A program made the position numbers and the translations under genes. This document shows, piece by piece, positions 1-8,618 of a stretch of 38,669 nucleotides of DNA (position 1 is its first letter; each line of letters begins with the position of its first letter). The stretch comes from Deltaproteobacteria bacterium (GTDB lineage Bacteria > Desulfobacterota > Desulfarculia > Adiutricales > Adiutricaceae): NCBI GenBank assembly GCA_031265205.1, contig JAISCZ010000154.1, forward strand, positions 1 through 38,669, in the 5' to 3' direction. Under the pieces are notes generated by a model that was given only the letters and a program-made list of their open reading frames with translations, searched no databases and was not told where the DNA came from.

Positions 1-97
1 CTCTCGATGCCAAATAAAGACTACTAATCAGGTAAATATGCCATATAAGGTATCATTGTCCGTCTGGCTACTTTGGCGAAGGGTTTTTGCACTTTCA

Positions 98-274
98 TCA
101 CTCAATGGGTTTGGAGAGACAATCGTCAAAGCCGTTTTCCAGAAACCTTTCGCGGGCGCCGGAGACGGCGTTGGCCGTCAGGGCCACGATGACGAGGCGC
201 GCGCGGTCCCCGCCGAGGGCGCGAATGGCGGCGACGGTTTCCAGCCCGTCCATGCCGGGCGTCATGTGGTCCAT
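98..274 (-). pseudogene. Response-regulator receiver domain remnant
   Basis: Read on the minus strand, this stretch encodes the second half of a CheY-like receiver. The phospho-acceptor aspartate lies in MDHMTPGMDG, the switch residue in VALTANAVSG, and the conserved lysine in FDDCLSKPIE just before the TGA stop. The upstream half (DD acidic pocket, alpha-1, beta-2) is missing: above position 275 no frame continues the domain, although a fragment ending in EEALSTA and a stop can be read at about 366-480. The layout suggests the tail of a hybrid kinase or response regulator that lost its N-terminus. There is no start codon with a ribosome binding site, so a working protein is unlikely. The receiver identity is clear; the parent protein is not. 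Confidence 0.75.
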
Positions 275-555
275 ACGACAGCTTCAGGGGCGCGATTGCT
301 ACGGCAACGCGGCTCATGGCCCGCCCACGTGGGCAAGTCGCCGAGTGAAGCGCGCGCCGGGCCAAAGCCTCTAGGCCGTGCTGAGCGCCTCCTCCGCCAG
401 GACCGGCCTGAGCGCGGGCGGGAGCTGGACGATGTTCCTCAACGCGACCGCCCATCTTGGGAGGGCCTTCTTAAAGAACGGCGCCGCGTGGCCTACGGTC
501 CCTCTAGATATCCTTCCCCGACATTCGCCGACCGTCAGCCGCGGCGACAGGCTCC

Positions 556-604
556 AAAAAACGAGGCGGGAGGAAAACGCTCGCGCTCTCCTCCCGCCTC
601 GTTT
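556..604 (-). terminator. Rho-independent terminator of the dnaJ-like gene
   Basis: A perfect stem, AACGAGGCGGGAGG pairing with CCTCCCGCCTCGTT, flanks a short loop. On the minus strand it is followed by six T residues. It sits about 90 bases beyond the stop of the DnaJ-like gene. A T-run on the other side (613-620) means it could also work for plus-strand transcripts. Confidence 0.75.
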
Positions 605-693
605 GGGTGAACCTTTTTTTTGGCTAAGCCACTTCCATAGGCGCCCTCCTTTGCCTTTTCGGGAATATCCCGCGCGCGGCGCGGGAAGGGCCT

Positions 694-1329
694 TCAGTTG
701 TCGGCGGGGAGCCTGTCCACGAAGCTCAGGTTGACGATCAGGTCGCCCCGGAGGCCCTCTTGGGGTCGGTAGGCGCCCGCGCGCGGGATCCTCGCCTTCC
801 CGACGGCGAGCTTGGAAGAGTCCAAAATCAGATCGACGCTCGCCTTCGAGGCGACGGAGCCTTCTCCCCCGCAGCGGGAGCAGGCGTGGGGCTTATAGAC
901 GAATCCGTTCCCTTGCCGCTCCAAGGTGACGCCCTGGCCCAGGCAGCGCGGGCAGGCCTCGCGGCGGACCAGGGGAATCCGCAGCCGAATTTCCTCGCCC
1001 AAGGCGGGCTTCACGAGCAGGATGTCGTAGTGGACATCCAGGCCCACGGTCCTCTGGCCGTTAAAGACGAAGGGATAGAGCCGCGCGCTCGCCCCGGGAC
1101 GACCCGCGCCCGCGCGGGAGATTGGCTCGTCCCGCAAGGCGCCCATGACCTCCTTTAAGAGAGCCTGGTAGGCGTCGTGGGCCCGGCTGAACTTTAAGGA
1201 ATCGCCCGCGCCTTGGACGTTGGCATCCGGGTGGTAGGCCTTGGCCATCCGACGGTAAGCGGCTTTGATTTCCGGGAGGCTCGCGCCTTTCTTCAAGTTC
1301 AACTCTTTATACTGGGCGTCTAATTGCAT
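694..1329 (-). CDS. Short DnaJ-like J-domain protein with half a zinc finger
   Basis: A co-chaperone-type protein of 211 residues expected to stimulate an Hsp70 (DnaK) ATPase in the cytoplasm. The J domain fills residues 5-62, with helix II (YRRMAKAY) followed by the diagnostic HPD at 33-35. Two CxxCxGxG-type repeats follow at 126-133 (CPRCLGQG) and 150-157 (CSRCGGEG), then a short beta-rich segment. Canonical DnaJ has about 375 residues, four CxxCxGxG repeats, a Gly/Phe linker and a dimerisation domain; this protein has one zinc site's worth of cysteines and no G/F linker. It is therefore a specialised J-protein, not the housekeeping dnaJ. It stands alone between two terminator-like hairpins. 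The client is unknown. Confidence 0.85.
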   Translation of the reverse strand: MQLDAQYKELNLKKGASLPEIKAAYRRMAKAYHPDANVQGAGDSLKFSRAHDAYQALLKEVMGALRDEPISRAGAGRPGASARLYPFVFNGQRTVGLDVHYDILLVKPALGEEIRLRIPLVRREACPRCLGQGVTLERQGNGFVYKPHACSRCGGEGSVASKASVDLILDSSKLAVGKARIPRAGAYRPQEGLRGDLIVNLSFVDRLPADN

Positions 1330-2199
1330 GGCTCAACTCCTCGCGCTCAACCTGAAACGCGAAAAGCTAATTAGCAACCGCCGTGCCATGAGAGTTTTTT
1401 TTAGTTATTTACTGTACTTAGCTTCCAAGCAAGGCCAGTCGGCGCCCTAAAGCGCGCAAACGTTTGCGCGCTTGGGGCCATCGGACCCAGCGGCGGCCCC
1501 TTAGGCGACCCTTCCAAGGCCTCGGCGCGCGCCGCCGCGACCCGCCGCCCGCTCTTTAGCGCCCCCAGGGAGGACCTTACGGTCATGGCAAAAATATTTA
1601 ATAAAACCATACGCTTACAGGTTTATCCAAAGTATTTTGTTACCTTTTCTTCACAATAAAGCGCCCTTTAAATCTGAAGAATTGTCTTTTTCTTCCCTAA
1701 AGGGCGAAGAAAGCTTCAGCGGAATTTTTTTACCGTGAAATAAATTGCGCGCTTTTGACCCGCGAGCCAGCCCAAAGCCGCTTAAAATAGCCATTTCAAG
1801 CCATTTCAAGCCCCTTTTAAGCCCCCCAAACAAGCGTAAAGTTTTCTGCATACCTTGCCGATAAGAGGATTTCATCCGCGGGCCCTCAAAAACTCCCCGC
1901 GACCCCAAAATTCCAATTTTTCTATAAATTCCTCGATGTTAGACTCCCATTAAACCTCAGCTTAAGGCGAAGCCCCAAAGCGGCTTTTCGGCCCTCCCGC
2001 GGAAGAAAAAACGGAAGATTTTTTTCCTTCAGTTAAAGCGAATTCTAACCGTGAACTTGTCTTCACGTTTATCCTTAAATTAAGCTTAACGCTCCCCTTT
2101 AATCTCCTTTTTTCCTCCCAACCGCGCAATTTGCTTCACAACGGCGAGGCGCCCCGCGCCCCGACCCGACCCGCCCCGTCAGCGGCCGCGCTCTCCCTC
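1330..2199. other. Gene-free, relatively AT-rich stretch
   Basis: No reading frame here resembles a protein. The stretch holds a perfect 24-bp palindrome (1450-1473), short direct repeats (CCATTTCAAG twice near 1790-1810) and long T- and A-rich runs, which is unlike the GC-rich flanks. It separates the DnaJ-like gene from the terminator of the MBL-fold gene. Confidence 0.6.
1450..1473. repeat. Perfect 24-bp palindrome
   Basis: AAGCGCGCAAAC is followed directly by its reverse complement GTTTGCGCGCTT. It lies about 120 bases upstream of the dnaJ-like start (minus strand) and could be an operator for a dimeric regulator. There is no T-run, so it is not a terminator. Confidence 0.6.
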
Positions 2200-2245
2200 A
2201 AAAAAAAGCCCAAGCCCCCTCGGGGCTTCCGGCGGGGACTTGGGC
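2200..2245 (-). terminator. Terminator of the MBL-fold gene
   Basis: On the minus strand GCCCAAG pairs with CTTGGGC around an inner hairpin (AAGCCCC/GGGGCTT), followed by eight T residues. It begins about 28 bases after the MBL gene stop. Confidence 0.85.
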
Positions 2246-2272
2246 GGCTTGATTGAGTGGAAGAGCGGGCTC

Positions 2273-3898
2273 TTAGGCGTCGGGACGCCTCAGAATAATT
2301 TCCTCGGCCATATTCAAAAGGGCCTCCAAATTGGCCAGGGCGTTGGGCGGGAAGGGGGCGTCCCGGGGAACGAGGCTCCGCTGGAGCCGCTCGAGCCTTT
2401 CCGCGAGGCTGCGGTATTCCCGGGAATCCCGGTAGGGGGCCTCTTCCGGGACTTCGTCCGCGGCGGGCGGGGCCGCGAGGACCCGAGCCTCGTCCGGGGT
2501 GACTTCCAAGGTTTCCAGCCAATAGGGCACCCGAGTCCTCAGGGTCGGGAAGGTTTGGCGCAAGAGGGTCTCAAAGGCCAAGGTGCCCGCTTCCTCCCCG
2601 TGGACTAAGACCACGGTCAGTTTGTCGTGGATCTGGGGCCGGAGCCACTCGACAAGCTCTTTCTGGTCCGCGTGCCCCGAAAAACCGCCGATGGTGTGGA
2701 TCTTCGCCTTGACCAAAATAGCCTCTCGAAAGATCTTCGCCACCTCGGCCCCTTCCACGAGCCGGCGGCCCGTGGTCCCCTGGGCCTGAAAGCCCACGAA
2801 GATGACGTGGCAGTCGGGCCGCCAGAGATTGTGCTTGAAGTGGTGGAGGATCCTCCCGGCGTTGGCCATGCCCGAGCCCGCGATAATGATGGCGGAACCT
2901 TCGATTTCGTTGATCTTCTGGCTTTCGGCCATGGTCCTGGTGACCCGCAGGGAGGACATGGTCAGCGGGCTATGGCCCGCCTTAAACAGCTCCGTGGACT
3001 CCTCGTCAAAGAGTTCGGGGTGCCGGATAAAGACCTCGGAGGCCCCGATGGCCAGGGGACTGTCGAGGATAATGGGGAGATCCTTGGGGATCCTCCCCTC
3101 GTGCCAGGCCTTGGCCAGGAGAAAGATAATTTCCTGGGTTCTTTCCACGGCGAAGGCGGGAATGAGGATCTTGCCGCCGCTCCGGTAGGCCTCGTCGATG
3201 ACGCTTAAAAATTCTTCCACGGAGGCGCCCAGATCCTTGTGGAGGCGGTTCCCGTAGGTGGTCTCCATAAAAATGAGGTCCGCCTGGGGAGGCGTCGTGG
3301 GGTCCGGTATGAGCAGCTGTCCCGTCCTTCCTAAGTCCCCGGAAAAAAGGACCCGGCTTTCGCCTTTTTCCTCCCGCGCGGTGACCATGACGCTCGCCGC
3401 CCCTAAAATATGCCCCGCCGGGAAATAGCGGACCCAAAGCCCCGGGGAGATCTCATAGTCCCGCTCGAAGCTTAAAGGCTTCAAAAGCTTCGTGGCCCGT
3501 TGGGCGTCCTCGATGGAATAGAGGGGATCGACCTTTTTCTGGCCCTGCCGGCTATTTTTGCGCGTCTTCCACGTGGCCTCCAGCTCTTGGATGTGGGCCG
3601 CGTCCTCCCAAAGGATGTTGAGGAGATCGCAGGTAGCCTCGCTCGCGTAGATCGGGCCCCGGTAGCCCGCCTTGACAAGCCGGGGCGCCAATCCGGAATG
3701 GTCCATATGGGCGTGGGTAATGACAATGGAAGTGACCTCGTCGGGCTTATAGACGGGGGTATTGAAGTTCCGCAGCTCCGTCTGCCTCCCGCCCTGAAAA
3801 AGGCCGCAATCCAACAAGGTGTAACCCTCTTGGGGATTTTTTATCTGATAGCAGGAACCGGTAACCGCGCGTATGGCGCCCAGGCAACGAATTTTCAT
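2273..3898 (-). CDS. MBL-fold beta-CASP metallo-hydrolase (RNase-type)
   Basis: A 541-residue cytoplasmic metallo-beta-lactamase-fold protein with an inserted beta-CASP domain, the architecture of CPSF73/YSH1-like nucleases. The zinc-binding signature HAHMDH is at 62-67, with further metal ligands in FPAGHILGAAS and FSGDLGR. The beta-CASP part has IPAFAVERTQE and AGSGMANAGRI, and the C-terminal GGFSGHADQ carries the last histidine. All expected ligands are visible, so the enzyme should be active, probably as an RNA endo- or exonuclease. The last ~70 residues are acidic and alanine-rich and lie outside the core. A strong terminator follows. The family is certain; the RNA target is not. Confidence 0.92.
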   Translation of the reverse strand: MKIRCLGAIRAVTGSCYQIKNPQEGYTLLDCGLFQGGRQTELRNFNTPVYKPDEVTSIVITHAHMDHSGLAPRLVKAGYRGPIYASEATCDLLNILWEDAAHIQELEATWKTRKNSRQGQKKVDPLYSIEDAQRATKLLKPLSFERDYEISPGLWVRYFPAGHILGAASVMVTAREEKGESRVLFSGDLGRTGQLLIPDPTTPPQADLIFMETTYGNRLHKDLGASVEEFLSVIDEAYRSGGKILIPAFAVERTQEIIFLLAKAWHEGRIPKDLPIILDSPLAIGASEVFIRHPELFDEESTELFKAGHSPLTMSSLRVTRTMAESQKINEIEGSAIIIAGSGMANAGRILHHFKHNLWRPDCHVIFVGFQAQGTTGRRLVEGAEVAKIFREAILVKAKIHTIGGFSGHADQKELVEWLRPQIHDKLTVVLVHGEEAGTLAFETLLRQTFPTLRTRVPYWLETLEVTPDEARVLAAPPAADEVPEEAPYRDSREYRSLAERLERLQRSLVPRDAPFPPNALANLEALLNMAEEIILRRPDA

Positions 3899-4572
3899 GG
3901 GTGGAACGTACCTTTCCTAGAAGGTCCTTTTTCAAAAAGAAAAGCGGCGTCCAAAGACCGCCTCGTTTGGCTCATCTTAAAGGAAATTGGCCCTTTTTCA
4001 AAGGAAAGGAGCGCGCCCTCGCGCCGGAAAGGCCTCCCCCTCCAAACCCTCTGGCGACGCGAGCGCGGCGCCTTCGCGCGGAAAGGGCGGGCGCGAACGC
4101 GCGGCGCGCGGGAGAAAAGAGCGCGTTGGAGCGAGGCGAACGGAGAGCGGGGAAACTTCAGAGAGAGGAAGGAATGAGCTATCAGAGAAAAAGAGAGAAA
4201 AATGAGAGTTGCGAGCGGAGGAATGAGAGAAACGGAGAGAGGAGAGAATAGGAGAGAGGAGAGAATAGGAGAGCGGAGAGAGGAGAAAGGAGAGAGAAAA
4301 GAGACAAGGATGACGGGAATGGAGGAGTCGAGCGGATAAGGCGAAAAAAGAAGGGAAGCTAAGAGCGCGCGCGGCGCGAAAAAGCGCGCGGCGCTGTCCC
4401 TTCTAGTCGCGCGTCCCAGTCCCTTCAAGGCGCGTCGCTTCGCGGTCGCGCTCGCCGCGCGGGCGGGCGCGGTCCAAGCCCGCGAGCTTTGGCCCCGCGC
4501 GGGAGAGTGGCTTAAGCCGCTTTCAAGGCGCGCCGCCCCGTGGCGGCCCCAGGTTACCGGCGGGCCTCCGGC
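3899..4572. other. Gene-free region with a 170-base GA tract
   Basis: No supported gene. The segment between proB and the MBL-fold gene contains a long almost pure purine run (about 4140-4310) and GC-rich inverted segments on either side, such as AGCGCGCGCGGCGCG with GCGCGCGGCGCT near 4360-4395. Apparent frames here are Ser/Leu- or Arg/Glu-rich artefacts of the composition. Confidence 0.65.
4135..4310. repeat. Polypurine (GA) tract with 17-bp tandem repeat
   Basis: The plus strand is nearly all G and A, with only scattered pyrimidines. A 17-bp unit, GGAGAGAATAGGAGAGA, occurs at 4241-4257 and again, with one change, at 4258-4274. Around it are many GAGAGA and GGAGAG variants. Such mirror-like homopurine DNA can slip during replication or form a triplex. 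Confidence 0.8.
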
Positions 4573-5715
4573 TTAATTTTCCGCGGGGCTCTCGTAGATC
4601 ACTAAATTATCGCGGTGGATAACCTCGTCGGAATGGGAATACCCCAAAACTTCCTGTATATCGTGGCTCGGCCGTCCCATGATGGATTGGACCTCGGGAC
4701 TGGGATAATTGACCAGGCCCACCCCCACTTCGTTTCCCTGGCGCGCGTCCACCACGACGACGGGGTCCCCCGCGGCGAAGAGACCCTCCAGGCTCACGAC
4801 GCCCTTGGGAAGGAGGCTCTTGCCCTGCTCCAAGATAGCCTTGGCCGCGCCGGCGTCGATGATTAACTTGCCCTTGGGCCTGGCGGCGAAGGCCAGCCAA
4901 TGCTTGCGGGCCCCCCTGGGCTTGGCGGAGGGCTTAAAAAAGGACCCGAGTTCTTCCCCGTCCATGAGCCGGGGGAGGATCCCCCTAGTTAAGCCGTTGG
5001 CGATGACGCTGGGGACGCCCCGTTCCGCGAGCCTTCCCGCGGCCCTGACTTTGGCGAACATGCCGCCAGTCCCAAAGGGGGCTCGCCCCTCGCGTCCCGC
5101 CTTCGCCAAAAGGGCGGCGTTGACCTTCTCCACCCTCCCGATCAGCTGGGCGTCGGGATTTTCCCGGGGATCGCTCTCATAGAGGCCGTCGAGGTCCGTG
5201 AGGCAGATAAAGAGGTCGGCTTCCACGAGGGAGGCGATTAAAGAGCCTAAAGTGTCGTTGTCCCCGAATTTGAGCGAGTCCAGCGCCACCGTGTCGTTTT
5301 CGTTGATAATGGGGATAACGTCCATCTCCAGGAGGGTGAAGACGGTGTTTTTGGCGTGCATGAAACGGCGCCGATCGGCGAGATCGTCCGCGGTCAGCAG
5401 AATCTGCGCGACCTTCACGTCGTGATTCGCGAAAGCCTTATCCCAGGCCGACATTAAAGAAACCTGCCCGGCGGCGGCCAGGGCCTGTTTCTTTTTGACG
5501 TTGGCGGGCGCGAAGGCTTTGAGCTTTTTGCGCCCCGCGGCCACGGCCCCGGAGGAGACCAAGACCACCTCCATGCCCCGCCGGCGCAGAAGATCCACCT
5601 GCCCCGCCAAGGCCCGCATGCGGTCCAGGGCTAGCCCCTGGTCGTTGCAAATGACCCGACTCCCGATTTTGATGACGGTCCGATGGAATTTTTTAAAATC
5701 AGCGCGGCTAGACAT
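4573..5715 (-). CDS. proB: Glutamate 5-kinase with PUA domain
   Basis: Catalyses ATP-dependent phosphorylation of L-glutamate to gamma-glutamyl phosphate, the first and feedback-controlled step of proline synthesis, in the cytoplasm. The 380 residues match the usual length of the two-domain enzyme. The amino-acid-kinase domain shows VIKIGSRV at the start, LVSSGAVAAG near residue 55, IINENDTVA, LTDLDGLY and FGTGGMFAKVRAA. A PUA domain begins at about residue 280 (KLIIDAGAAKAIL) and runs to the end. No proA or obg is adjacent, so the gene is probably transcribed alone. A proline-sensitive allosteric site is expected from the family but cannot be judged here. Confidence 0.97.
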   Translation of the reverse strand: MSSRADFKKFHRTVIKIGSRVICNDQGLALDRMRALAGQVDLLRRRGMEVVLVSSGAVAAGRKKLKAFAPANVKKKQALAAAGQVSLMSAWDKAFANHDVKVAQILLTADDLADRRRFMHAKNTVFTLLEMDVIPIINENDTVALDSLKFGDNDTLGSLIASLVEADLFICLTDLDGLYESDPRENPDAQLIGRVEKVNAALLAKAGREGRAPFGTGGMFAKVRAAGRLAERGVPSVIANGLTRGILPRLMDGEELGSFFKPSAKPRGARKHWLAFAARPKGKLIIDAGAAKAILEQGKSLLPKGVVSLEGLFAAGDPVVVVDARQGNEVGVGLVNYPSPEVQSIMGRPSHDIQEVLGYSHSDEVIHRDNLVIYESPAEN

Positions 5716-5822
5716 TAATTTTTTTCTTTGGAAGGCCCCCCAAGGGCGCTAAAGGCGCTTTGTCCGCCGCGATCCGATTTAGCCCCTCGGCTAACCCGGG
5801 CGCGGTCCGACGCGGCTCGAAG

Positions 5823-6293
5823 TTAGTCCGGCAGGACGATAACGTCCTCTTCCATGAGCATTAAGTCCGGCCGGCGGGCGAGGTAAGGATTGAGCCTTAA
5901 AAGGGCCTGGAGGGTCGTGTTATTGTCTTTGGCTATCTGGGATAAGGTGTCTCCCCTTTGGGCGACGCGCGTCCTGGGCGCGGCGGGGGCGCCTTCCGGC
6001 GCGGGTCCTTCCGCGCCTTCAATGGGCGCGAGGGCCACCGCTTCCCCGGCCTCCGGCTCGGCGGGGAGCGCCGCGCCAGATTCCAGGGCGTTTAAGCGAT
6101 CCAAGACCCGGTCTTTTTCCCGGTAAACGTTGGTGAGCGCCCGATCCAGAATCTCGGACTCCTGACGCAGCCGCCCCAGCTCGAAGGCCAAGCCCTCGGT
6201 TTCGCTCTTGAGTTGGTCCACCTCTTCCTCGGAAACCGGCGAACACGCCGTCCCTAGAGCCAATATTGCCATTAAAATAAGAGATCGTCGCAT
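5823..6293 (-). CDS. LysM-domain envelope protein, probably lipoprotein
   Basis: A 156-residue exported protein. The N-terminus is a short signal peptide ending in LALGTAC, with Cys17 a candidate lipidation site. The -3 position is Gly rather than the usual Leu, so the lipobox is imperfect. Residues 20-75 are charged and heptad-like (LKSETEGLAFELGRLRQ), suggesting a coiled coil. An Ala/Glu/Pro linker follows, then one LysM peptidoglycan-binding domain at about 108-155 (VAQRGDTLSQIAKDNNTT). The likely location is the periplasm, anchored to a membrane and holding peptidoglycan. It lies about 100 bases upstream of proB on the same strand and could share its transcript. Confidence 0.85.
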   Translation of the reverse strand: MRRSLILMAILALGTACSPVSEEEVDQLKSETEGLAFELGRLRQESEILDRALTNVYREKDRVLDRLNALESGAALPAEPEAGEAVALAPIEGAEGPAPEGAPAAPRTRVAQRGDTLSQIAKDNNTTLQALLRLNPYLARRPDLMLMEEDVIVLPD

Positions 6294-6823
6294 GGTGGCC
6301 GCCCCTGGCCGCGCGCCAGAGAAGTGAGCTTTAAAAAAAAAGCGCCCCGCGAGGGCGAGGATTGGCGAAAAAACAAGGGGTTCGCGCGAAAAGAGCGAGT
6401 GGGCGCTTGGGGAAATAGCGCCCGGCGCCGACCCCCAAACCTCTCGCGAGAATTTCGGAAACCGCCTAACCGCCGCCTAGCCACGGGGTAGGCGAATATA
6501 CAAACTTGTATCATAACTGACGCTATGGTGACAAGGAGCGCGCGCCTCGCCCCCAAGGAACCCCTTTCCCTTCAAGTCTCCATAAAGCCCCCGGGCGGCG
6601 CTCTTTCCCCTCGCGAAAGGCGCGATCCAATGTCTCGCGGAACTCGCGGAACCGTTGGCCCAGAGGGTCGCGGGCCGACGGCGCGTCCCCTCCGGGTTCT
6701 TCGTCTTCAAGCGGGCGCTCCCGCGCGAAAAACGCCAACGGCTAAAAAGAGCGGCGGGGCTCCCAGGGAGCGGCGCCGACCCTCTTCGCGGCCCTCCCCT
6801 CCAGAAAGAGCCGGAAGGATCCT
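6294..6823. other. Gene-free stretch between the LysM and DUF2156 genes
   Basis: No convincing gene; the Arg/Pro-rich frames are composition artefacts. It contains a short AT-rich patch at about 6490-6525 with the inverted pair ATACAA/TTGTAT (6498-6511) and TATATT on the minus strand. This is the best candidate for the LysM gene's promoter, but no clear -35 box was found. Confidence 0.5.
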
Positions 6824-7702
6824 TTAGGCGGGGGTTATTTTGAATTTGCGGTTAAAATGATGGGGTTTCAGGGATTCCTTGGAACGCCGCAAGCCAGCCA
6901 ACCCCAGGTCCTGTTCCCGATTGACGTAAGTCGCCGCGGGAAAAACGTTCCGGCAGAAATGGGAGCACAGGGCCACGTAGATTCCCCGGATCTCGGGATT
7001 GCCCTTTTCCACGTGAACCACCGCCGCGTCGGCGTTTAAATTCTCCCCAATGGCGTAGGCTTCAATGGCGCCGTCGATTTTGACGGCGAGGCCCGCGACC
7101 TCCAACTCGTCAAAATGGACGAGAATATTGTGGATAGCCTCCCTTTCCATTTTAAGGTGGGAGAGTTCCGCCCCCTTGTCCGCCTTAAAGGTGAGCCATT
7201 GGTCTTCCATGGCCATCAGCTCGGGAAAGAGGTCCTTGTGGATCGGCAGGAACTCGTGCCGGTAATTCTGGATAAAGTAGTTATAGTGATTCTTTTTCTG
7301 GTGCATGGACCTGCCCGACAGGGTTTGGAGCTTCTCGCCTAAATAGACGTAATCGTCGTTATCCCTGTCCGGCACGACCAGCCAACCAGGCCGGATCTCG
7401 CCCACGAACGCCGCGAGCTCCTCGGGAACCCTCTGAAAATTGGGCTCCTCCAAGCTCGCGGCCAAATGGTCCCAGGCGCGCGGATCGCGGCTGTCGCCCA
7501 AGGGTGGAAAGGCGAAAGGCTTGCCCCCCTCCGGGTTGGCGATGACGCACAGGCTGTCGCCCAGCCTCTCCCAGGAAAAGCGGTAATAATTCCGCCAAAT
7601 AAACATATTGGTAAAATTGGCGTCAGAGGCGACGAGAGGCGACTTTTTCTCGAACTCGCGAAAAAGGGCCCTATCCCCTAACGTTAAAGGAAGAAACGCC
7701 AT
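6824..7702 (-). CDS. DUF2156 (phosphatidylglycerol lysyltransferase C-terminal-like) protein
   Basis: A 292-residue soluble protein of the DUF2156/LPG_synthase_C family, which has a tandem GNAT acyltransferase-like fold. Family hallmarks are the N-terminal ASDANFTNMFIWRNYY, the middle EAYAIGENLNADAAVVHVEKGNPEIRG split across two strands, and the C-terminal NREQDLGLAGLRRSK followed by KPHHFNRKFKI. The catalytic MprF membrane domain is absent, so it is the stand-alone cytoplasmic type, whose substrate is not established. I chose the ATG at 7702 because the extra 20 residues from the upstream candidate are Arg/Ala-rich and unconserved in style, while MAFLPLTLGD is a normal family start. No partner gene is adjacent. 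Confidence 0.82.
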   Translation of the reverse strand: MAFLPLTLGDRALFREFEKKSPLVASDANFTNMFIWRNYYRFSWERLGDSLCVIANPEGGKPFAFPPLGDSRDPRAWDHLAASLEEPNFQRVPEELAAFVGEIRPGWLVVPDRDNDDYVYLGEKLQTLSGRSMHQKKNHYNYFIQNYRHEFLPIHKDLFPELMAMEDQWLTFKADKGAELSHLKMEREAIHNILVHFDELEVAGLAVKIDGAIEAYAIGENLNADAAVVHVEKGNPEIRGIYVALCSHFCRNVFPAATYVNREQDLGLAGLRRSKESLKPHHFNRKFKITPA

Positions 7703-8618
7703 AGGCGACACCCGCGCGTAAAAATGAAATTGCCATAAGGCCAAAACCCGCGCGCGCGCCACGGGGCGCGCGCGTTGAAGGGGAGAAAAAAAGCCCCTTT
7801 CGCCCCGGCGGGGGTCGCGAAAAGAGGCGTTCCCCGCGAAAAGCGGGAGAAAAAAAAGACAAGAGGCGAAAAGCCTCCCGCGGTCGAGGCTTAAGGAATT
7901 GGCCCCTTGTCCTCTTTCATTATCTAATTTTCCGCGCGATTTGCAAGCCGAGGGATCCCCAAGCGTCCCGTTCGACGCTTTAAAAACGCGCGCCCCTCAC
8001 GCGCCCGGCGTGGCGCTTATGGGCGAGCCTGGGGGCCGCGCGCCGGAAAGACCACGACGGAGGCTCTTAGGCGGATCGCCCCGGAGCCGCCCTTTAATTT
8101 CATAAAAACGCCTTTTGTTGGTATAATATGACGAAAGCCGCGATAAGTCGCCGCGCCTGCCCCGAGTTGTTCGCGTCTTTCGGTTTTTAGTCTTAGACAG
8201 GCTGAGAGGGAGACATAATATACTATATATTGCGTTTTGGCTATTTAGCGCGCCTGTTTCTTAAAGCGATACCCCCCCACCAAAGATCTTCATCGCGATC
8301 CCCCCCGTTGACTTTTCGCGATTTCATCATAATATATTATCTCTTTTCGGGAGAGAGCGGAAAAACCAGTAAAAATCCTCTCGCCTACGAGGCGGGGGGC
8401 TTGGCTTGAAGCGCGGCCGCGACTCTTCTAATAACCGTGGCGGGCTCTATATTGGCTCTTGGCGCCTCCTTTTTAGCGATTCGGAGGCCGGAAGCGGAGG
8501 GGTCTGGAGAAGAAAGGCCGATCGCCATCCCTCCCGCGCGCGGAAACGAAATTTCCTCGCGTTTTCCTTTGGGCGTTATAATCTGTCTTTTGTTAAGATA
8601 AGCGTGGAGGCGCCGCCA
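7703..8618. other. Gene-free region upstream of the AbiE locus
   Basis: About 900 bases without a supported gene. It contains a GC-rich hairpin (about 7745-7770, GCGCGCGCGCC with GGGCGCGCGCG), a clean TATAAT at 8122-8127, an AT-rich run near 8215-8232, one copy of a dispersed ~90-bp repeat (8246-8331), and a hairpin at about 8340-8356. The reading frame of abiEi is open back to 8406, but the sequence before 8619 does not resemble the family. Confidence 0.55.
8246..8331 (+). repeat. Dispersed ~90-bp repeat, copy 1
   Basis: It begins TAGCGCGCCTGTTTCTTAAA, continues with GATCTTCATCGCGA and CGTTGACTTTTCGCG, and ends ATTTCATCAT. A diverged copy in the same orientation lies at 34596-34685. Here it sits about 290 bases upstream of the abiEi start. 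TTGACTTTTCGCG could supply a -35-like element, but a matching -10 is not obvious. Confidence 0.8.

Noticed and set aside
38..610. A long plus-strand open frame at the left edge
   Set aside because: Arg/Gly/Pro-rich sequence with no family pattern; it runs antisense to the receiver remnant and through the terminator hairpin.
3895..4428. A 177-codon minus-strand frame rich in Ser, Leu and Phe
   Set aside because: It is produced by the CT side of the homopurine tract, has no ribosome binding site, and overlaps the MBL gene start.
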